Positions 37,102 to 46,386 of a DNA stretch of 64,000 bases are shown here, in pieces (the stretch's first letter is position 1; the number at the start of each line of letters is the position of its first letter). The notes beneath the pieces are model-generated. The model searched no databases. It saw only the letters and a list, made by a program, of their open reading frames with translations, and was not told where the DNA came from. Source of the stretch: Betaproteobacteria bacterium (GTDB lineage Bacteria; Pseudomonadota; Gammaproteobacteria; Burkholderiales; Casimicrobiaceae); NCBI GenBank assembly GCA_027492485.1, contig JAPUER010000058.1, forward strand, positions 100,686-164,685, written 5' to 3'. A program made the position numbers and the translations under genes.

Positions 37102-37245
37102 TGGCGAGGGCAGCGATCGGTCGGGTGGCTTTCAGTCTAGCCTGCCCATCTGTCAACGCCGCGTCGGAGCGAAGCGCGATTCGCTGATAGCGGGAATCGG
37201 CGGCGTCAATGATGGAACGGCGCGCGCCACACATATCATCGCTGC

Positions 37246-38565
37246 ATGACGACTCCTGCCACTTGCGCCATCCGCTCCGCGCTGCTGCACTGCCTGCGCG
37301 ACCCCGGTCTGGCCGGCGATGCCAGCGCCATCGAATACCTGCCCGATGCGATCACCGTCGTCGCCGGCGATCGCGTGCAGGCGGTCGGCCCCGCTGCGGC
37401 GCTGCTGCCCACGCTCGGCGGTGACGTGCCGATCGACGACCAGCGCGGCCGCATGCTGGTGCCGGGTTTCGTCGATACCCACGTGCACTATCCGCAGGTG
37501 GACGTGATCGCCAGCTATGGCGCGCAACTGCTCGACTGGTTGAACCGCTACACCTTTCCGGCGGAGCTTGCGTTTGCCGAGCGCGCCCATGCCGATGCGG
37601 CAGCCGAATTCTTCCTCGACCGCCTGCTCGAAAACGGCACCACCACGGCCGCCGTGTTCTGCACCGTGCATCCGCAGTCGGTCGACGCCTTCTTCACCGC
37701 CAGCGAGGCGCGCGGCCTCGCCATGATCGCCGGCAAATGCCTGATGGACCGCAACGCGCCCGACGGCCTGACCGACACCGTCGACAGCGGCTATCGCGAC
37801 AGCAAGGCACTGATCGAGCGCTGGCATGGCCACGCCCGCTCGCGCTACGCCATCACGCCGCGCTTCGCGCCCACCTCGACGCCGGCGCAGATGCAGACGA
37901 TGGGCGCCCTCGCGCGCGAACACCCAGGCGTCTACATCCAGTCGCACGTCGCCGAAAACCACGCCGAGATGGCCTGGGTCGAGCAACTGTTCCCCGGCCA
38001 CCGCAGCTATCTCGACGTCTACGACCACTATGGTCTGCTGCGCGAGCGTGCCATCTACGCCCATTGCATTTATCTGGACGATGCCGACCGTGCGCGCATG
38101 ACGGCGGCCGGCGCGGCGCCGGCGTTCTGCCCGACCTCGAACCTGTTCATCGGCAGCGGGCTCTACGATCTCGGGCAATCGCTGGCGGCCGGCAATATCG
38201 TCGGCGTCGGCACCGACGTTGGCGGCGGCACCAGTTACTCGATGCTGCGCACGCTGGGCGAGGCGTACAAAGTGCAGCAACTGCTCGGCAGCTCGCTGGC
38301 GCCCGCCTACGCGCTTTATCTGGCCACGCTGGGCGGCGCCCACGCGCTCGCGCTCGATGACCAGATCGGCAGCATCGTGCCGGGCAAGTTCGCCGATTTC
38401 GCGCTGCTCGACCCGGCCGCGACGCCGCTGCTGGCGCGCCGCACCGCGCTGCGCGACGACCCGCTCGATACCTTCTTTGCGCTGATGACGCTGGGCGACG
38501 ACCGCGCGGTGGCCGCGACCTGGGCCGGCGGCCGCTGCCTGCATCGTCGCGCGGCGGCGCGTTGA
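37246..38565 (+). CDS. guaD: guanine deaminase
   Basis: Zinc amidohydrolase converting guanine to xanthine, 439 aa. The signature PGFVDTHVHYPQVDVIASYG near residue 78 is diagnostic for GuaD, followed by FTASEARGLAMIAGKCLMDRNAP and the HVAENHAEM segment near 240. Length is normal. Followed 33 bp later by a DMT exporter. No other purine genes adjoin. Confidence 0.93.
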   Translation: MTTPATCAIRSALLHCLRDPGLAGDASAIEYLPDAITVVAGDRVQAVGPAAALLPTLGGDVPIDDQRGRMLVPGFVDTHVHYPQVDVIASYGAQLLDWLNRYTFPAELAFAERAHADAAAEFFLDRLLENGTTTAAVFCTVHPQSVDAFFTASEARGLAMIAGKCLMDRNAPDGLTDTVDSGYRDSKALIERWHGHARSRYAITPRFAPTSTPAQMQTMGALAREHPGVYIQSHVAENHAEMAWVEQLFPGHRSYLDVYDHYGLLRERAIYAHCIYLDDADRARMTAAGAAPAFCPTSNLFIGSGLYDLGQSLAAGNIVGVGTDVGGGTSYSMLRTLGEAYKVQQLLGSSLAPAYALYLATLGGAHALALDDQIGSIVPGKFADFALLDPAATPLLARRTALRDDPLDTFFALMTLGDDRAVAATWAGGRCLHRRAAAR

Positions 38566-38598
38566 CGCGCGGCTGCGCAGCGCCGGCATAATCGTTCG

Positions 38599-39492
38599 AT
38601 GCCCCGCTTTTCGTCGGTCACTGCGCTCGCCGCGCTCAGCGCACTGGTCAACGCCTCGGTGTGGGGGCTGTCGTGGTATCCGCTGAAGTGGCTGGAAGCG
38701 CACGGCATCGCGTCATTGTGGGCGACGACGCTGGTGTTCGGTGCCTGCGCGCTGACCGTGCTTGCCGCCAGTCCGGCGTCCGCCCGTGCGCTATGGACGC
38801 ATCGCCGCGCATTGGGCTGGATGGTTTTTGCCGCCGGGATGACCAATGCCTGCTTCAATACCGCGCTGGCGACCGGCGACGTGGTGCGTTCGGTGCTGCT
38901 GTTCTACCTGATGCCGATGTGGGTGGTCGGGCTGGCGCGCTGGCTGCTGGCCGAGCCCATCACTGCCGCGGCGCTGGCCCGCACCGCGCTGGCGCTGCTC
39001 GGCGCGATGCTGGTGCTGGGTGACGGTCATTTGCGGCTGCCGGTGCCGGACTCGTGGTCCGATGCGCTGGCGATCGCCGCCGGATTTTTCTTCGGGCTCA
39101 ACAATGTGCTGCTGCGCAAACATGCGGCGACGCCGCAGGAGGCGCGGGCGCTGGGCATGTTCGTCGGCGCCGTGATCATCGCGCCGATGGTGATCGCCGG
39201 CATGGCGCTCGCCGGCAAACCGCTGTCGCTGGCGCCGCAGCCCATCGCCTGGTTGGCCATCGGGCTGTTCACCGTGGCCGTGCTGGTCGGCAATCTCGCG
39301 CTGCAGTACGGCGCCGCGCATCTGCCGGCCAATGTGCTTTCGGTGCTGATGCTGACCGAGATTCTGGTGGCCACGACGAGCGCGTGGCTGGCCGGCGCCG
39401 CCGTCATTTCGCAGGGCGTTCTGCTCGGCGGCGCGTGCATCGTTTGCGCCAGCGTGCTGGCGATATTTTCCGGCCGCAACGCGGCGGCCTGA
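38599..39492 (+). CDS. EamA/DMT family transporter
   Basis: A 297-aa inner-membrane protein of the drug/metabolite transporter type, with about ten hydrophobic segments arranged as two EamA repeats (first begins NASVWGLSWYPLKWLEAHG, second near residue 155, WSDALAIAAGFFFGLNN). Substrate unknown. It lies after guaD and ahead of an alpha/beta hydrolase, all on one strand. Confidence 0.85.
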   Translation: MPRFSSVTALAALSALVNASVWGLSWYPLKWLEAHGIASLWATTLVFGACALTVLAASPASARALWTHRRALGWMVFAAGMTNACFNTALATGDVVRSVLLFYLMPMWVVGLARWLLAEPITAAALARTALALLGAMLVLGDGHLRLPVPDSWSDALAIAAGFFFGLNNVLLRKHAATPQEARALGMFVGAVIIAPMVIAGMALAGKPLSLAPQPIAWLAIGLFTVAVLVGNLALQYGAAHLPANVLSVLMLTEILVATTSAWLAGAAVISQGVLLGGACIVCASVLAIFSGRNAAA

Positions 39493-39531
39493 CTTGCGTC
39501 CGGCCATCGGCGGGCACTACATTTCATCCCC

Positions 39532-40380
39532 ATGATTCCCGATCTGCCCATCGACGAGCTGGCTCGCCGCTACAACAACGGCGCCGCGGTGCCGGACTGG
39601 CAGCGCACCTTGCTGCCGCGCTGGCAGCGCGACAGCGAGCGCATGCGCGACGACGGCAGCGGCTATCGCGACGTCGTCTACGGCACCCGCGAACGCAACC
39701 GGCTCGACGTGTTTACGCCGCGCGGCACGTCGCCGCCCGCCGGCTGGCCGGCGCTGGTCTTCGTGCATGGCGGCTATTGGCAGTGGCTCGGCAAGGACGA
39801 CTGGAGCGCGATCGCGGCGCCCTTCGTCGGCAACGGCATGGCGGCGGTGATCGTCGGCTACACGCTGTGCCCGCAGACCAGTATTCGCGGCATCGCCGAC
39901 GAGATCGAAACCGCCATCGCCTACGTGCACAAGACCGGCACCGGGCTGTCGCTCGATCGCGACCGCCTGGCGCTCGCCGGGCATTCGGCGGGCGGACATT
40001 TGACGGCCTGGTGCATGACCACCGACTGGACCAGCCGCGGCCTGCCGGCCACGCCCTTCGTCGCGGCCACCGCGATCAGCGGGCTGTTCGACCTCGAACC
40101 GCTGGTGCCGATTTATCTCAACGACGCGCTGCGGCTGGACAACGCCGAAGCGCTGGCGATGAGTCCGGCGTACCGCGCGCGGCGCGTCGATTGCGAATTC
40201 ACCGCGGCGGTCGGCGGCGACGAGCTGCCCGAGTTCGGCCGCCAGAACGCATTGCTCGGCACGGCATGGCCGGGCGTGCGCGGATGGACGCTGCCGGCGC
40301 TCAATCACTTCAGCATCGTCGACCAGCTCACCCGCGACGACACGCCGCTGTTCCAGCACGTCGCGCGGGCGCTTGCATGA
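39532..40380 (+). CDS. alpha/beta hydrolase, arylformamidase-like
   Basis: A 282-aa hydrolase. FVHGGYWQWLGKDDW near residue 80 (the HGGYW oxyanion motif), LALAGHSAGGHL near 145 with the nucleophilic Ser, and LPALNHFSIV near 260 with the His resemble kynurenine formamidase-like esterases. No kynurenine genes adjoin, so arylformamidase is only a possible function. Confidence 0.8.
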   Translation: MIPDLPIDELARRYNNGAAVPDWQRTLLPRWQRDSERMRDDGSGYRDVVYGTRERNRLDVFTPRGTSPPAGWPALVFVHGGYWQWLGKDDWSAIAAPFVGNGMAAVIVGYTLCPQTSIRGIADEIETAIAYVHKTGTGLSLDRDRLALAGHSAGGHLTAWCMTTDWTSRGLPATPFVAATAISGLFDLEPLVPIYLNDALRLDNAEALAMSPAYRARRVDCEFTAAVGGDELPEFGRQNALLGTAWPGVRGWTLPALNHFSIVDQLTRDDTPLFQHVARALA

Positions 40381-40412
40381 ACGCGTGACTGCCGTAGTGA
40401 CCGCGAGTGTCG

Positions 40413-40534
40413 ATCAGCTTTTGTCGTAAAACCGCATCCCATGTGGGCGAAGACGGTGAAAAGCAAACAAGTCGACTATTGAAGAAATTCAACGTTTCGC
40501 CCAATACTGGTAGGCTTTCTGACCAAAAGCCAAT
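40413..40534. repeat. GTCGAC-centred palindromic element, copy E
   Basis: Left end ATCAGCTTTT (40413-40422), right end AAAAGCCAAT (40525-40534), centre GTCGAC 40471-40476, exactly midway. Left arm hairpin CCCATGTGGG (40438-40447), right arm CCCAATACTGG. It sits between convergent hydrolase and cca genes. Confidence 0.75.
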
Positions 40535-40557
40535 GACCCGTCGGTCGCTTGCGGACG

Positions 40558-41811
40558 CTACGACGCCGTGTCACGCCGATCGCGAATCGCCGCAATCCGC
40601 GCTTCGCGGACTTCGGCGGCGATGCGTTGCGGTTTGCCGGCCGCCGTCAGCCTTGCTGCGATGGCGCCGGCGTCCACCGACTGCATTGCCGCCAGCGCCG
40701 CCAGCGCCTCGGCGCGCGCCGTGAACGGCTCGCCGGCGCTTTCCGGCAAGCCCACGGCGCGGCGCGACGATTTGTCCGCCTCGCAGGCATCGAGCATCTG
40801 CCCGAAGCGCTCGGGCCGGCGGATGGCGTCGCAGCGCATCAGCACGTCGTGCGCCGTTGCCGGCCGCATGTCTTTCAGCTTGCCCAGATTGCCGTGCTCG
40901 GCGGCGACGCTGTGCGCCAGTTCGGCCACCTCGCGCGGCACCCGCCAGCGCGCCGACAGCGCGTCCACCAGCGTCGCGCTGCGCGCCTCGTGCGCGTGAT
41001 GCGCGGGCAGGATGGCGGCCGGCGTTTCGCCTTTGCCGAGATCGTGCGTCAGCACCGCGTAGCGGGTGGCCAGCGGCCAGCCGCCATTGGCGGCGTTGGC
41101 GGCATAGTCGATCGCCTGCATGATGTGAATGCCGGTGTCGATCTCCGGGTGATACACCGCTTTCTGCGGCACGCCCCACAGGCGATCCAGCTCCGGCGCC
41201 AGCACGGCAAGCGCGCCGCAATCGCGCAACACGGCGAACATGCGCGAGGGCTGCGCCTCCATCAGTCCGCGCGACAGCTCCTGCCAGACGCGCTCGGCGA
41301 CCAGCTCGCCGATTTCGCCGGCATCCACCAGTTGCCGGCACAGCGCGATCGTCTCCGGCGCCACCGTGAAACCGGTGAAGCGGGCGGCGAAGCGGGCCAG
41401 GCGCAGTACGCGCAGCGGGTCTTCGGCAAAGGCCTCGCTGACGTGACGCAGCACCCGCGCCGCAATGTCGCGGGCGCCGCCGTAGGGGTCGACCAGGGTA
41501 CCGTCGGCGGCCATCGCCATCGCATTGATGGTCAGATCGCGGCGGCGCAGATCGTCCTCCAGCGTCACCTCCGGCACCGCATGAAACGTGAAACCGGTGT
41601 AGCCGCGTCCGCTCTTGCGCTCGGTGCGGGCGAGGGCGTACTCCTCCTTCGTCTGCGGATGCAGGAACACCGGGAAATCGCGGCCCACCGGCTGATAGCC
41701 GGCCGCGATCATCTGCGCCGGCGTGGCGCCGACGACGACATAGTCGCGATCGCTCGCCGGCAAGCCGAGCAGCTTGTCGCGCACACTGCCGCCGACGAGA
41801 TAGATATTCAT
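40558..41811 (-). CDS. cca: multifunctional CCA tRNA nucleotidyltransferase
   Basis: Adds or repairs the 3' CCA of tRNAs. The 417-aa protein begins MNIYLVGGSVRDKLLGLP (GGxxR class II pattern) and DRDYVVVGATPA with the catalytic Asp pair. An HD phosphohydrolase domain follows (YAVLTHDLGKGETP near residue 255), as in the proteobacterial multifunctional enzyme. I place the start at ATG 41811 rather than the longer frame up to 41892, because MNIYLVGGSVRD is the normal N-terminus. Confidence 0.95.
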   Translation of the reverse strand: MNIYLVGGSVRDKLLGLPASDRDYVVVGATPAQMIAAGYQPVGRDFPVFLHPQTKEEYALARTERKSGRGYTGFTFHAVPEVTLEDDLRRRDLTINAMAMAADGTLVDPYGGARDIAARVLRHVSEAFAEDPLRVLRLARFAARFTGFTVAPETIALCRQLVDAGEIGELVAERVWQELSRGLMEAQPSRMFAVLRDCGALAVLAPELDRLWGVPQKAVYHPEIDTGIHIMQAIDYAANAANGGWPLATRYAVLTHDLGKGETPAAILPAHHAHEARSATLVDALSARWRVPREVAELAHSVAAEHGNLGKLKDMRPATAHDVLMRCDAIRRPERFGQMLDACEADKSSRRAVGLPESAGEPFTARAEALAALAAMQSVDAGAIAARLTAAGKPQRIAAEVREARIAAIRDRRDTAS

Positions 41812-41866
41812 CCGGCAATTATCGACGGCAGCGGTTGGCAGCGTGCCGCTGCGGCGCGGGAAACGG

Positions 41867-42487
41867 CTACGCCACGGGCGCCGGCTCGGCAAACAGATAG
41901 GGCTCGATATGGCCCATCGCCCGTTCGACGTAGGCCTCTTTTTCGCCGACCGGTGCCACGTAGTGAATCGCCGAGCGGGCGGCGTCGATGCCTTCGCTGC
42001 GCGCGATCAGCCAGGCGGCGAGGTAGGTCGACGCCAGGCAACCGCCCGCGGTGGCGACATTGCCCTGCGCAAAAAACGGCTGGTTGAGCACCTCGACGCC
42101 GGCTTCGACGACCCACGGTTTGGTTGTGAGATCGGTGCATGCGGGCACCGCGCCGAGCAGGTCGAGCTTCGCCAGCAGCAAAGTCCCGGAACATTGCGCC
42201 GCGACCAGTTGCCGTGCGGGATCGAGCTTGATGCGCGCCATCAGCGTCGGGTCGGCGGCGACGTCGCGCGTTTTCATGCCGCTGCCGACGATCACGGCAT
42301 CGGCAGCGGCCGCGTCTTCCAGCGTGCACTGCGCATGCAGCGTGACGCCATTCATCGAGGTCACCGTCGGCGTCGGGCAGGCGAGGCGAACGTGCCAGCC
42401 GGGCCGCTTGACGCGATTGAGAATGCCGAGCGCGATCAGCGAATCGAGCTCGTTGAAGCCGTCGAAGGTGAGGATGGCGATGTTCAT
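41867..42487 (-). CDS. DJ-1/PfpI family protein
   Basis: A 206-aa class I glutamine amidotransferase-like protein. ILTFDGFNELDSL at the start and the nucleophile-elbow Cys in VAAQCSGTLLLA near residue 99 are family features, and VATAGGCLASTYLAAWL follows. Members act as glyoxalases, deglycases, isonitrile hydratases or chaperones; no call is justified here. Separated by 55 bp from cca on the same strand. Confidence 0.8.
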   Translation of the reverse strand: MNIAILTFDGFNELDSLIALGILNRVKRPGWHVRLACPTPTVTSMNGVTLHAQCTLEDAAAADAVIVGSGMKTRDVAADPTLMARIKLDPARQLVAAQCSGTLLLAKLDLLGAVPACTDLTTKPWVVEAGVEVLNQPFFAQGNVATAGGCLASTYLAAWLIARSEGIDAARSAIHYVAPVGEKEAYVERAMGHIEPYLFAEPAPVA

Positions 42488-42564
42488 GGCGCGATTGTGC
42501 GGCGACGTTGGAGCGTGTGCTACGGGTCAGGCAAAAACGGCATGAGGAAAACGATGCACGGCTG

Positions 42565-42639
42565 CCGTTCGCCCTGAGCGCAGCGAAGGGTTTGAGATCT
42601 CCCGCACCAGACCCTTCGCCTTCGGCTCAGGGCGAACGG
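42565..42639. repeat. REP-like palindrome, CCTGAGCG type, copy 2
   Basis: Left arm CCGTTCGCCCTGAGCGCAGC... (42565-42591) and right arm (42611-42639) are inverse complements with a small bulge (CTTCGG in place of CTGCG). It is in the 241-bp divergent gap between the DJ-1-like gene and the repair operon. Confidence 0.85.
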
Positions 42640-42728
42640 ATCGTTCCCACCGATCGTCACCTTCGCGCTCAGATCATGATGTCCGAAAACGGCGAATGAT
42701 GGCCGGATGGCAGCGCTAAACTGCCGCC

Positions 42729-44252
42729 ATGCAATTCGGTCATCTCACCGCACAGGCCTGCTATCAGGCGATGAAGACGCACGACGCGCGCTTCGACGGG
42801 CGTTTCTTTGTCGGCGTCTCGTCGACACGCATTTACTGCCGGCCGATCTGCCGCGTGCGTTTGCCGCAACAGAAGAATTGCACGTTTCACCCAAGCGCCG
42901 CGGCGGCGGAGGCGGCCGGGTTCCGCCCCTGTCTGAAGTGCCGCCCGGAGCTGGCGCCGGGTTTCGCGGCGACCGAGGCGAGCGCCAAGCTCGCGCGCAC
43001 GGCGGCGCGCATGATCGAGGACGGGGTTGCCAACGACGTCGATCTCAGCCAGATCGCGCAGCGCATTGGCGTGACGGACCGGCATCTGCGGCGCATCTTT
43101 GCCGACGAGTTCGGCGTCTCGCCGGTGCAATATGCGCAGACGCACCGCCTGCTGCTGGCGAAACGGCTGCTGACCGATACCGCGTTGCCGGTGGTCGACG
43201 TCGCCTTCGCCAGTGGTTTCTCCAGCGTGCGACGCATGAACGCCCTGTTCGCCGAACGCTACGGCTTCAGTCCGACGCGCCTGCGCAAGGAAGGCCGCGG
43301 CGACGACGCCGGTACGACCGATGCCTTGACCTTTGTGCTGCCCTATCGCCCGCCTTACGACTGGTCACGGCTGCTGGCGTTTCTGGCGAAGCGCACGATA
43401 CCGGGCGTCGAAGCGATCGCCGGCGACGTCTATCGGCGCATCGTCCGCGTCGATCATGCGCCCGCCGGTGGTGCCAACGGCGCCGGCACTGCCGGATGGC
43501 TGGAAGTCAGCCACTTGCCGCGGCGCAATGCCCTGCAACTGCGCTTCGCGTCGACGCTGGCGACGTCGGCGCAGCAAATGCTGTCGCGCAGCAAGCAGGT
43601 GTTCGACGTTGCCGCCGACCCGCAGGAGATTACGCTGGCGCTGGGCGAGCTCGCCGACGGTGCGCCCGGCCTGCGCCTGCCCGGCGCGTTCGACGGCTTC
43701 GAGCTGGCGCTGCGCGCGATTCTCGGGCAACAGGTGACGGTGAAGGCAGCGCGCACGCTGGCGATACGCTTCGTCGATGCCTTCGGCGATCCCGTGGTGA
43801 CGCCATTCGCGTCGCTCACACGCGCCTTCCCCCAGGCCGAGCGCGTCGCGGCACTGATGCGCGCCGACATCGCCGGCCTCGGCATCGTCGGCACACGGGC
43901 GGACGCGATGATTGCGATCGCCCGCGCCGTTGCCGAAAAGTCGCTCGCACTGCACGGCGGTGCCGATCCGGCGCAAACCATCGCGGCCCTCTGTGCGATC
44001 AAGGGCATCGGCCCGTGGACGGCGCACTACATTGCGATGCGCGCACTGGCCTGGCCGGACGCCTGGCCGCCGCAGGACGTGGCGCTGCTCAATGCGATGC
44101 AGCTGCCGAACACCGCCAAAGGCCAGCGCGCGGCGGACGCCATCGCCGAAGCGTGGCGCCCGTGGCGCAGCTACGCGGTACTGCACACCTGGCGCAAGCT
44201 GGAACCGGCCGCGCAGCCGGCCGGTGAAACATCGAAAGGAAATGGCAAATGA
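42729..44252 (+). CDS. AdaA-AlkA type alkylation-damage activator / 3-methyladenine DNA glycosylase
   Basis: A 507-aa fusion of three modules. N-terminal Ada zinc domain with Cys37, Cys41, Cys68 and Cys71 (Cys37 the likely methyl acceptor for phosphotriesters), then an AraC-type HTH (LSQIAQRIGVTDRHLRRIF, about 105-185), then an AlkA-like glycosylase with HhH-GPD (AIKGIGPWTAHYIAMRAL near 420, catalytic Asp in PPQDVALL). It should sense methyl damage, activate the operon, and excise alkylated bases. Overlaps the ogt gene by 4 bp (ATGA). Confidence 0.93.
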   Translation: MQFGHLTAQACYQAMKTHDARFDGRFFVGVSSTRIYCRPICRVRLPQQKNCTFHPSAAAAEAAGFRPCLKCRPELAPGFAATEASAKLARTAARMIEDGVANDVDLSQIAQRIGVTDRHLRRIFADEFGVSPVQYAQTHRLLLAKRLLTDTALPVVDVAFASGFSSVRRMNALFAERYGFSPTRLRKEGRGDDAGTTDALTFVLPYRPPYDWSRLLAFLAKRTIPGVEAIAGDVYRRIVRVDHAPAGGANGAGTAGWLEVSHLPRRNALQLRFASTLATSAQQMLSRSKQVFDVAADPQEITLALGELADGAPGLRLPGAFDGFELALRAILGQQVTVKAARTLAIRFVDAFGDPVVTPFASLTRAFPQAERVAALMRADIAGLGIVGTRADAMIAIARAVAEKSLALHGGADPAQTIAALCAIKGIGPWTAHYIAMRALAWPDAWPPQDVALLNAMQLPNTAKGQRAADAIAEAWRPWRSYAVLHTWRKLEPAAQPAGETSKGNGK

Positions 44253-44731
44253 CGACCTATTACACGCTGCACGATTCGCCTACCGGCGAGTTGCTGTTGC
44301 TGTCCGACGGCAAGGCACTGACCGATCTGCACATGACGGCGGGCAAGTACGTGCCCGAAGCCGGCAAGGATTGGCTGCGCGACGACGAACTGTCGGTGTT
44401 CAAACTGGCCCGGCGCGAGCTTGCCGCCTACTTTGCCGGCAAGTTGCGCACCTTCACCGTGCCGCTGGCGCCGAGAGGCACCGACTTCCAGAAGCGGGTG
44501 TGGACCGCGCTGACCAAAATCCCGTTCGGCGAAACCCGCACCTACGGCCAGCAGGCGGCGATGATCGGGCAACCGGCCGCCGTGCGTGCCGTCGGCGCCG
44601 CCAACGGCAAGAACCCGATCGGCATCATCGTGCCCTGCCATCGCGTGATCGGCGCCAACGGCACCTTGACGGGTTACGCAGGCGGGCTGCACAACAAGGA
44701 GCTGCTGCTGAAGCTCGAAGGCATTTTGTGA
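44249..44731 (+). CDS. ogt: methylated-DNA-protein-cysteine S-methyltransferase
   Basis: Suicide repair protein that transfers methyl from O6-methylguanine to its own Cys. The 160-aa product has PFGETRTYGQQAAMIGQP and the active site IIVPCHRVIGANG near residue 127, with the C-terminal GYAGGLHNKELLLKLEG. Translationally coupled to the AdaA-AlkA gene (4-bp overlap), so probably under its control. Starts at ATG 44249. Confidence 0.95.
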   Translation: MTTYYTLHDSPTGELLLLSDGKALTDLHMTAGKYVPEAGKDWLRDDELSVFKLARRELAAYFAGKLRTFTVPLAPRGTDFQKRVWTALTKIPFGETRTYGQQAAMIGQPAAVRAVGAANGKNPIGIIVPCHRVIGANGTLTGYAGGLHNKELLLKLEGIL

Positions 44732-45645
44732 GTCGCAGCGACAGCGTCGATTTCCTGCTGCTTGCGGCCATCTGGGGCGCCTCGTTCCTGTTCATGCGCG
44801 TGGCGGCGCCGGAGTTCGGTCCGTTTGCGCTGATTGGACTGCGTTCGGGGTTGGCGGCGCTGTGCCTGTGGCCGTTGCTGCTCGCCCGCGGTCGCGGGAC
44901 CGGGTGGGGACCGGTGCGTGCCCATTGGCGCGAGCTGACGGTCGTCGGCATCGTGAATGCCCTGATTCCGTTCACGCTGTTTGCCTATGCCGCGCTGTCG
45001 CTGACGGCCGGGTTCACCGCCCTGATCAATGCGTCGACGCCGCTGTGGACGGCGCTGGTCGGCGTGCTGTGGCTCAAGTCCGGGCTCAGCCGCGCGCAGT
45101 GGTTCGGGCTGTCGCTGGGCGTGCTCGGCATGGTGATCCTGACCTGGGGCAAGGTCGATTTCAAGCCCGGTGGGTCCGGCCTCGCCATCGTCGCCGGTCT
45201 GGTCGCCACGCTGGCGTATGGCATTTCCACGCACTACAGCAAGCGCAAGCTGACCGCCGTCAGCCCGCTCGGCGTCGCCGCCGGCAGTCAGATGGCCGGG
45301 GCGCTGATGTTGCTGCCGTTTCTGCTGCTTTACTGGCCGGCAACTGCGCCGTCGGCAAAGGCCTGGATCGCGGCAATCCTGCTCGCGGTGCTGGCAACCG
45401 CCTTCGCGCTGATCCTTTATTTCCGGCTCATCGCACGCATCGGCGGCCAGAAAGCGTCGACTGTCACCTTCCTGATCCCGGTGTTCGCCATCGGCTGGGG
45501 CGCGGCGCTGCTCGACGAAGCGGTGACGGCGCCGATGCTGGCCGGCGGCGCCGTCGTGCTGCTCGGCACCGCGCTGACGCTGGGAATCCTGCGCCTGCCG
45601 GCCGCAAACCGCGACGTTTTGGGGAAAACGCAGCAAAAGCTATAA
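44728..45645 (+). CDS. EamA/DMT family transporter
   Basis: A 305-aa membrane protein of ten hydrophobic segments in two EamA repeats (LLLAAIWGASFLFMRVAAPEF at the start; GLVATLAYGISTHYSKRK opens the second). GTG 44728 overlaps the ogt stop by 4 bp, so it is the third gene of the alkylation-repair operon by structure, though a transporter there is unexpected. Its TAA stop overlaps the TATAAT promoter box of rpmH. Confidence 0.87.
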   Translation: MSRSDSVDFLLLAAIWGASFLFMRVAAPEFGPFALIGLRSGLAALCLWPLLLARGRGTGWGPVRAHWRELTVVGIVNALIPFTLFAYAALSLTAGFTALINASTPLWTALVGVLWLKSGLSRAQWFGLSLGVLGMVILTWGKVDFKPGGSGLAIVAGLVATLAYGISTHYSKRKLTAVSPLGVAAGSQMAGALMLLPFLLLYWPATAPSAKAWIAAILLAVLATAFALILYFRLIARIGGQKASTVTFLIPVFAIGWGAALLDEAVTAPMLAGGAVVLLGTALTLGILRLPAANRDVLGKTQQKL

Positions 45646-45646
45646 T
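45641..45646 (+). promoter_or_regulatory. -10 box of the rpmH promoter
   Basis: A perfect TATAAT, 102 bp before rpmH. The base 17 bp upstream of it begins TTTGGG, a weak -35. The box overlaps the stop codon of the upstream transporter. Confidence 0.6.
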
Positions 45647-45747
45647 TCAAGGCTTTTTCGCAAATTCATGCGTCGTGGCGTCGCGCCTTTTTGCCCGGTT
45701 TTCAGGGCCGGCAGGCGACAGTCGTCACAGAAATCGCTCTTAACACC

Positions 45748-45882
45748 ATGAAACGTACCTTCCAGCCTTCCGTTATCCGCCGCAAGCGCAATCACGGCTT
45801 TCGCGCCCGCATGAGCACCAAGGGCGGTCGCCGCGTGATCTCTGCGCGTCGCGCCAAGGGCCGCGCCGTCCTGTCGGCCTAA
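45748..45882 (+). CDS. rpmH: 50S ribosomal protein L34
   Basis: A 44-aa highly basic ribosomal protein; [20 protein letters not shown] is essentially the universal L34 start. First gene of the rpmH-rnpA-yidD-yidC-mnmE cluster. In many proteobacteria dnaA lies divergently just upstream; here an EamA transporter does. Confidence 0.99.
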   Translation: MKRTFQPSVIRRKRNHGFRARMSTKGGRRVISARRAKGRAVLSA

Positions 45883-45945
45883 GCGCTTACCGGCGCCCAG
45901 GCCCGGACTGCACAGTCGCAGCCCTCAGTCATTGCAAGCTCCTTT

Positions 45946-46386
45946 GTGGACGCGCTCGCGGGAACCGCATTTCCGCGCGCAGCCCGGCTTCTCGAGCCGG
46001 ATGATTTCGTTCGCGCATTGAAAACCCGCGCCCAGCGTGGGCGCTATCTCTGGGTATACCGGCGTACCGACGGCGCAAGCCCCAACGTGGCGGACATCAC
46101 CGCCGCGCCGTTGCCGGCACGGCCCCGCCTCGGCATGATGATCGGCAAGAAGAACGCCCGCACCGCCGTGCTGCGCAACGCCGTCAAACGCCGTATTCGC
46201 GAGCAGTTCCGCCTGCGCCAGGCCGGTTTGCCGCCGGCGCAGTACGTGGTGCGCTTGAGTGCCGCAGTTTCGGCCAAAGATGTGCAGGCAGTGATTGCAG
46301 AATGGACGGCCGCGCTTGACTACGACATCCGCAAGCACGCGCGGGGCCCAGCGCCCGCGATCGATCCTGCCGGGGCACGCCGGTGA
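45946..46386 (+). CDS. rnpA: ribonuclease P protein component
   Basis: Protein cofactor of RNase P (146 aa). The RNR signature is RTAVLRNAVKRRIREQFR near residue 70, after RLGMMIGKKNA. The C-terminus is a short Pro/Ala-rich tail. GTG 45946 is the start. Overlaps yidD by 4 bp. Confidence 0.95.
   Translation: MDALAGTAFPRAARLLEPDDFVRALKTRAQRGRYLWVYRRTDGASPNVADITAAPLPARPRLGMMIGKKNARTAVLRNAVKRRIREQFRLRQAGLPPAQYVVRLSAAVSAKDVQAVIAEWTAALDYDIRKHARGPAPAIDPAGARR

Noticed and set aside
45634-45662. AAAAGC...GCTTTT pair near the rpmH promoter as a seventh palindromic element
   Set aside because: The spacing is only 11 bp and no GTCGAC centre follows; it is a short hairpin around the -10 box.
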